Part shown: piece by piece, positions 6,082 through 6,688 of the stretch
How positions within the stretch are numbered: the first letter of the stretch is position 1
How the letters are laid out: every line of letters starts with the position of its first letter
Origin: DATDCV01 sp036524155
Lineage (GTDB): Bacteria > Verrucomicrobiota > Verrucomicrobiia > Limisphaerales > UBA8199
Length of the DNA stretch: 6,688 nt
Reading direction: 5' to 3'
Assembly: GCA_036524155.1 (NCBI GenBank)
Contig: DATDCV010000144.1
Span: 1-6,688, forward strand
Program-made: the position numbers and the translations under genes
Notes under the pieces: generated by a model
Databases searched by the model: none
What the model was told of the DNA's origin: nothing
Seen by the model: only the letters and a program-made list of their open reading frames with translations

Positions 6082-6110
6082 TTGACAATCCAGCTCTTTG
6101 CGGCTGGCAT
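6082..6110 (+). promoter_or_regulatory. Possible promoter of the NIPSNAP gene
   Basis: A perfect TTGACA at 6082-6087 is followed after 17 nt by TGGCAT at 6105-6110, a three-of-six match to the -10 box. The start codon is 26 nt further on, giving a plausible short leader. The upstream palindrome at 6034-6057 would be close enough for regulation. The weak -10 keeps confidence low. Confidence 0.3.
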
Positions 6111-6136
6111 AGGAGACCGAACAAAAGCGAGCCCTT

Positions 6137-6688
6137 ATGAAGATTCTTCAACTTTTGCTAGCTTGGATTCTCGTGCTCGGCACTGGAACCGCCGCCGAGG
6201 AGACGCGTTTCTTCGAGATGCGCACCTACTATGCCGCGCCCGGGAAGCTCGAGGATTTGTTGAGTAGGTTTCGCAACCACACGACCCGGATTTTCGAGAA
6301 GCACGGCATGGTCAACATCGGGTACTGGCTGCCACTGACCAACACCGAGAACCGGATCATTTACCTGCTGGCTTATCCCAGTCGGGAAGCACGGGAAAAA
6401 TCGTGGATAGAATTTTCAGCCGACCCGCAGTGGCAGACCGTCGCCCGCGAATCGGAGCGGAACGGCAAACTGGTCGGTCGCGCCGAATCGGTCTTCCTGG
6501 AGTCGGTGGATTTGTCGCCGCCGGTCAAGCCCGGGCAGTCTGCCTCTCCGCGCCTGTTTGAGTTGCGCACGTATCGCGCTGCGCCGGGGAAACTGGACAG
6601 CCTTTTGGCCCGGTTTCGCAACCACACGACGAAGCTGTTTGCCAAGCACGGCATGACCCAGTTCGGCTATTGGGTTCCGACCGAGAAG
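6137..6688 (+). CDS. Exported protein with tandem NIPSNAP domains, 3' end cut by window
   Basis: The frame opens with ATG at 6137 and is still open at the last base, giving 184 residues. Residues 1-20 form a signal peptide: Lys2, a hydrophobic core LLLAWILVLG, and a likely cut after Ala20. The first NIPSNAP domain runs from about 24 to 121 (FFEMRTYYAAPGKL, RFRNHTT, HGM..IGYW, then IIYLLAYPSREAREKSW and DPQW). A second begins at 140 (LFELRTYRAAPGKL, RFRNHTT, HGM..FGYW) and is cut off. NIPSNAP is a ferredoxin-like alpha/beta dimeric-barrel fold of poorly known biochemical role. Bacterial proteins with a signal peptide and two such domains occur in Verrucomicrobiota and Planctomycetota. A conventional Shine-Dalgarno is not clear (AGGAG at 6111 is too far away), but the signal peptide and domain boundary support this start. 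It is divergent from the methyltransferase cluster and is probably transcribed separately. Confidence 0.92.
   Translation, partial: MKILQLLLAWILVLGTGTAAEETRFFEMRTYYAAPGKLEDLLSRFRNHTTRIFEKHGMVNIGYWLPLTNTENRIIYLLAYPSREAREKSWIEFSADPQWQTVARESERNGKLVGRAESVFLESVDLSPPVKPGQSASPRLFELRTYRAAPGKLDSLLARFRNHTTKLFAKHGMTQFGYWVPTEK

Larger units (their letters stand above)
5491..6136. other. Divergent intergenic region without a convincing gene
   Basis: This 646-bp stretch separates the divergent methyltransferase and NIPSNAP genes. Frames of 70-100 codons exist on both strands, but they are Arg/Pro-rich or lack a good start, and I recognise no protein family. The best of them, 5777-5995 on the plus strand (72 residues, TTG start, no Shine-Dalgarno), is acidic/basic and uncertain. 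What can be seen are two TTGACA-like sequences (5530-5535 and 5694-5699 on the plus strand), a 6-bp inverted repeat at 5701-5717 (arms ACGCCT and AGGCGT), and the palindrome and promoter-like box described separately. It may hold regulatory sites, a degraded gene or an unrecognised RNA. Confidence 0.5.

Noticed and set aside
6031..6267. 78-codon plus-strand frame overlapping the NIPSNAP start
   Set aside because: It overlaps the signal peptide and first domain of NIPSNAP in another frame, and its latter half is low-complexity.
6373..6654. Minus-strand frames opposite the NIPSNAP gene
   Set aside because: Antisense shadows. The plus strand carries two recognisable NIPSNAP domains and a signal peptide.

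Overview
This is a G+C-rich bacterial chromosomal window. Two genes run off its edges: a ROK-family sugar kinase at the left and a NIPSNAP-type protein at the right. No rRNA, tRNA, CRISPR array, transposase or phage gene is visible. The gene mix (ROK kinase, exported tandem-domain NIPSNAP protein) and the short degenerate tandem and inverted repeats between genes resemble genomes of the Verrucomicrobiota/Planctomycetota kind. This assignment is an impression from style, not from a marker gene.

Layout. (1) Positions 1-1057, plus strand: the C-terminal part of a ROK kinase, then a small three-helix membrane protein frame that starts from a Shine-Dalgarno overlapping the kinase stop and is broken by an in-frame TGA at 884-886. 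(2) Positions 1058-1231: a convergent intergenic stretch with a small hairpin and a perfect 28-bp inverted repeat. (3) Positions 5490-1232, minus strand: a four-gene cluster, in transcription order a class I SAM-dependent methyltransferase, a short 2-hydroxyacyl-CoA dehydratase (HgdB/BcrC-type) subunit, a longer subunit of the same superfamily, and an HgdC/BcrA-type ATP-driven activator whose ATGA start overlaps the stop of the long subunit. The two upstream junctions carry an 8-bp tandem repeat and a near-perfect hairpin. (4) Positions 5491-6136: a 646-bp divergent region with weak promoter-like sequences and two small inverted repeats but no convincing gene. (5) Positions 6137-6688, plus strand: an exported protein with two tandem NIPSNAP domains, cut by the window end.

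How the genes may work together. The activator keeps its nucleotide-binding motifs and both cysteines that would hold the bridging [4Fe-4S] cluster of a homodimer. The two dehydratase-type subunits each keep three cysteines placed like cluster ligands. Together they look like a complete 'archerase' system, in which ATP hydrolysis drives one low-potential electron into a two-subunit iron-sulfur enzyme. The known partners of the fermentative 2-hydroxyacyl-CoA pathways (CoA transferase, 2-hydroxyacid dehydrogenase, acyl-CoA dehydrogenase/Etf) are absent from the window, and a methyltransferase leads the cluster instead. The substrate is therefore unknown, and this cluster is the best candidate in the window for an undescribed pathway.
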